Source of the DNA: Aquabacter sp.
Lineage (GTDB): Bacteria; Pseudomonadota; Alphaproteobacteria; Rhizobiales; Xanthobacteraceae
DNA: 15,697 bases
Reading direction: 5' to 3'
Assembly: GCA_030147645.1 (NCBI GenBank)
Contig: JASBUY010000410.1
Coordinates: forward strand, 1 to 15,697
The position numbers were made by a program, and so were the translations under genes. A model generated the notes under the pieces. The model saw only the letters and a program-made list of their open reading frames with translations. It was not told the DNA's origin and made no database searches. This document shows, piece after piece, positions 13,990 through 15,697 of this stretch; position 1 is the stretch's first letter, and each line of letters starts with the position of its first letter.

Positions 13990-14112
13990 TGGGCGAGGAC
14001 AGTGTCCTTATGCAAGGTTTTTCACTTTTCCTTCGCTTCCGCCTCGGATAATCGAATCTCAAAGCGTGCCGTTGGGGACGGCGCGCGGGCGGTGAATGCC
14101 GCCTTGGGGGCA
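13990..14112. other. Intergenic region between the catabolic operon and the L,D-transpeptidase gene
   Basis: This 123-bp gap contains the perfect odd palindrome AGGACA-G-TGTCCT (13996-14008). It is followed by CCTT-ATGC-AAGG-TTTTT (14006-14022), a 4-bp stem too short to call a terminator with confidence. A GATAAT hexamer at 14047-14052 could be a -10 box for the next gene, but I find no good -35 at proper spacing. Confidence 0.4.
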
Positions 14113-14769
14113 ATGGATAAGAGGCCGGCTCAAATGGCTTTGACTGTAAGGACCCTGACGCTGACCGTCCTGCTCCAGGTGGGGGCACTGGCTTTCGGCT
14201 CGCTGGCGATGGCGCAATCGACACCCGTGCCGCCGCGCGGCATCGGCGCCACCATGGACATCTCCGAGCAGCCGGGCCGCGAGGCGCCCGCCGACGACGA
14301 GCTGACCATCGACCCCGCCTATCGCCGCCAGCCGGTCTATTTCCGCACCACGGAAGCCCCCGGCACCATCATCATCTCCACCAATGACCGCTTCCTCTAT
14401 CTGGTGGAAGGCAACAACCGCGCGATCCGATACGGCATCGGCGTGGGCCGCGACGGCTTCACCTGGCAGGGCCTCGTGAACGTCTCGCGCAAGGCCGAAT
14501 GGCCCGACTGGACCCCGCCCGCCGAGATGATCCAGCGTCAGCCCTATCTGCCGCGCTTCATGGCCGGCGGCCCCGGCAACCCCATGGGCGCCCGCGCGCT
14601 CTATCTCGGGCAGACCGTCTACCGCATCCACGGCACCAACCAGCCCGACACCATCGGCTATGCGGTGTCCTCCGGCTGCTTCCGCCTCGTGAACAGCGAA
14701 GTGATCGACCTCTACAGCCGCGTTCCCGTGGGCGCCAAGGTCATCGTCCGCCAGGCGGTCTCGCTCTGA
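14113..14769 (+). CDS. Exported L,D-transpeptidase, YkuD domain
   Basis: The protein has 218 residues from the ATG at 14113, preceded by a GGGGG tract. A second ATG at 14134 (211 residues) has AAGAGG about 9 nt upstream and is nearly as good. A signal peptide is evident, with hydrophobic residues about 14-32 and probable cleavage after LAMA at residue 34. The mature domain has STNDRFLYLVEGN near the start of the YkuD fold. The catalytic motif comprises His173 (HGTNQPDTIG) and Cys189 in SSGCFRLVN; many relatives have SHGC, but SSGC is also found. Such enzymes form 3-3 peptidoglycan cross-links or attach proteins to peptidoglycan in the periplasm. The gene is separated from the catabolic operon by 123 bp and closed by its own terminator, so it is probably functionally unrelated to that operon. 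Confidence 0.9.
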   Translation: MDKRPAQMALTVRTLTLTVLLQVGALAFGSLAMAQSTPVPPRGIGATMDISEQPGREAPADDELTIDPAYRRQPVYFRTTEAPGTIIISTNDRFLYLVEGNNRAIRYGIGVGRDGFTWQGLVNVSRKAEWPDWTPPAEMIQRQPYLPRFMAGGPGNPMGARALYLGQTVYRIHGTNQPDTIGYAVSSGCFRLVNSEVIDLYSRVPVGAKVIVRQAVSL

Positions 14770-14776
14770 TCCTACG

Positions 14777-14798
14777 GGCCGCCTTCGGGCGGCCTTTT
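14777..14798 (+). terminator. Intrinsic terminator after the L,D-transpeptidase gene
   Basis: GGCCGCC (14777-14783) and GGCGGCC (14788-14794) form a perfect 7-bp GC stem closed by a TTCG tetraloop and followed directly by TTTT and CT. The hairpin starts 8 nt after the stop codon. It is the only textbook rho-independent terminator seen in the window. Confidence 0.9.
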
Positions 14799-14858
14799 CT
14801 CTCGCCCGCCCGCGGCGCGGCGTCCGCTCACGCTCAATCACCGAACGAGGCTTCCCTC

Positions 14859-15697
14859 ATGAAGACCTTCCTCGCCCTGGCCGCCGGCGCCGTGGTGGCG
14901 CTTTCCGCCCATGCGGCATCCGCCCAGACCCTGAAGGCCGTCAAGGATCGCGGCGAACTCGTCTGCGGCGTCTCGCGCGGACTTCCCGGCTTCTCCGTGC
15001 CGAACGCCAGCGGCGTTTGGAGCGGCTTCGACGTGGATTTCTGCCGCGCGGTCGCTGCCGCTGTGCTGAACGATCCCACCAAGGTGAAGTTCGTGCCGCT
15101 CTCGGCCGAGGAGCGCTTCCCCGCCCTCCAGAAGGGCACCATCGACGTGCTCTCGCGCAACTCCACCTGGACGCTGGAGCGCGAGGCGAAGCAGAATCTC
15201 CTGTTCAGCGCCATCACCTATTATGACGGCCAGGGCTTCCTCGTGCCCAACGGCCGCAAGGTCGTCTCCGCCCTGGAGCTGGACGGCTCGAAGGTGTGCG
15301 TGCAGGCCGGCACCACCGCGGTGGGCTACACCGAGGACTTCTTCAAGACCAACAACATGAAGCTCGAACTGGTCACGGTGCCGACCTCGGACGATCTGGT
15401 GAAGGCCTATGAGGACGGGCGCTGCGACACCATCACCACCGACGTGTCCCAGCTCTACTCCCTGCGTCTCGTCACGAAGAAGCCCAACGATCACATCGTT
15501 CTGCCTGACGTCATCTCCAAGGAGCCCCTCGGCCCGGTGGTGCGCCAGGGCGACGACCAGTGGTTTAACGTGATCAAGTGGACCCACTACGCCATGCTCA
15601 ATGCCGAGGAGCTGGGCGTTAACCAGTCGAATGTGGACGAAGCCCTGAAGTCCCAGAAGCCGGACGTGCGGCGGCTCGTGGGCAATGACGGCAATTA
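14859..15697 (+). CDS. aapJ: General L-amino acid ABC transporter substrate-binding protein (partial, runs off the right edge)
   Basis: Some 279 codons are visible from the ATG at 14859, with CGAGG 8 nt upstream; relatives are about 340 residues, so the last fifth is missing. A Sec signal peptide is clear, with probable cleavage after AASA at residue 22. The mature protein is a solute-binding family 3 member of the AapJ/BztA type: VKDRGELVCGVSRGLPGFS, then GVWSGFDVDFCRAVAAAVL, then LSAEERFPALQKGTIDVLSRNSTWT, where the ligand carboxylate and amino groups are bound in relatives. Known AapJ delivers many L-amino acids to the AapQMP membrane complex, whose genes would be expected to the right. 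The gene follows the intrinsic terminator by 60 bp, in which I see no convincing promoter. It differs in family from the binding protein at 3778. Confidence 0.88.
   Translation, partial: MKTFLALAAGAVVALSAHAASAQTLKAVKDRGELVCGVSRGLPGFSVPNASGVWSGFDVDFCRAVAAAVLNDPTKVKFVPLSAEERFPALQKGTIDVLSRNSTWTLEREAKQNLLFSAITYYDGQGFLVPNGRKVVSALELDGSKVCVQAGTTAVGYTEDFFKTNNMKLELVTVPTSDDLVKAYEDGRCDTITTDVSQLYSLRLVTKKPNDHIVLPDVISKEPLGPVVRQGDDQWFNVIKWTHYAMLNAEELGVNQSNVDEALKSQKPDVRRLVGNDGN

Noticed and set aside
14006..14022. CCTT-ATGC-AAGG followed by TTTTT as a terminator of the catabolic operon
   Set aside because: The stem is only 4 bp with two A-T pairs, too weak to call, although the position is right. It is mentioned only in the intergenic entry.
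1..15697. Mobile element, phage, CRISPR or tRNA-associated insertion
   Set aside because: I found no transposase or integrase frame, no regularly spaced short repeats, no tRNA-like sequence and no obvious local change in base composition apart from the promoter region.

Overview
The window is GC-rich DNA of an alphaproteobacterium, most likely Hyphomicrobiales (rhizobia or Xanthobacteraceae-like). The grounds are the strong G/C bias at third codon positions, the AapJ-type amino-acid binding protein, the HAAT (Liv-type) transporter, the FCD-GntR regulator, and Shine-Dalgarno sequences of the GGGAGGA type. Genus placement is inference only.

Layout. Bases 1-131 hold the 3' end of a probable 4HBT acyl-CoA thioesterase. 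Bases 139-3481 are a minus-strand operon, transcribed right to left: quinone oxidoreductase (PIG3 type), SDR B, SDR A and a FadR/FCD-type GntR regulator. A 296-bp divergent control region (3482-3777) contains a recognisable sigma70-type promoter overlapped by operator-like palindromes. Bases 3778-13989 are a tightly packed plus-strand operon: periplasmic binding protein, LivH permease, a fused LivM-LivG permease/ATPase, LivF ATPase, a divergent AroE-like dehydrogenase, SDR C, a fused E1-alpha/E1-beta thiamine-diphosphate dehydrogenase, and a GMC flavin oxidoreductase. Bases 14113-14769 encode an unrelated exported L,D-transpeptidase ending in a clear intrinsic terminator. From 14859 to the right edge runs a truncated aapJ.

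How it fits together. Between 139 and 13989 the genes read as one divergent catabolic locus: a high-affinity ABC importer, one regulator, three SDRs that all carry the Asp typical of NAD(H) preference, one AroE-like enzyme with an NADP-type Asn-Arg-Thr-Arg motif but an altered substrate pocket, one cytoplasmic flavoprotein alcohol dehydrogenase, one quinone oxidoreductase, and an E1 that can cleave a 2-oxo acid or an alpha-hydroxyketone. This suggests repeated oxidation of an imported hydroxylated compound followed by TPP-dependent C-C cleavage. The substrate cannot be read from the sequence, and no E2 or E3 partner lies in the window. I see no tRNA, rRNA, CRISPR array, insertion sequence or integrase.
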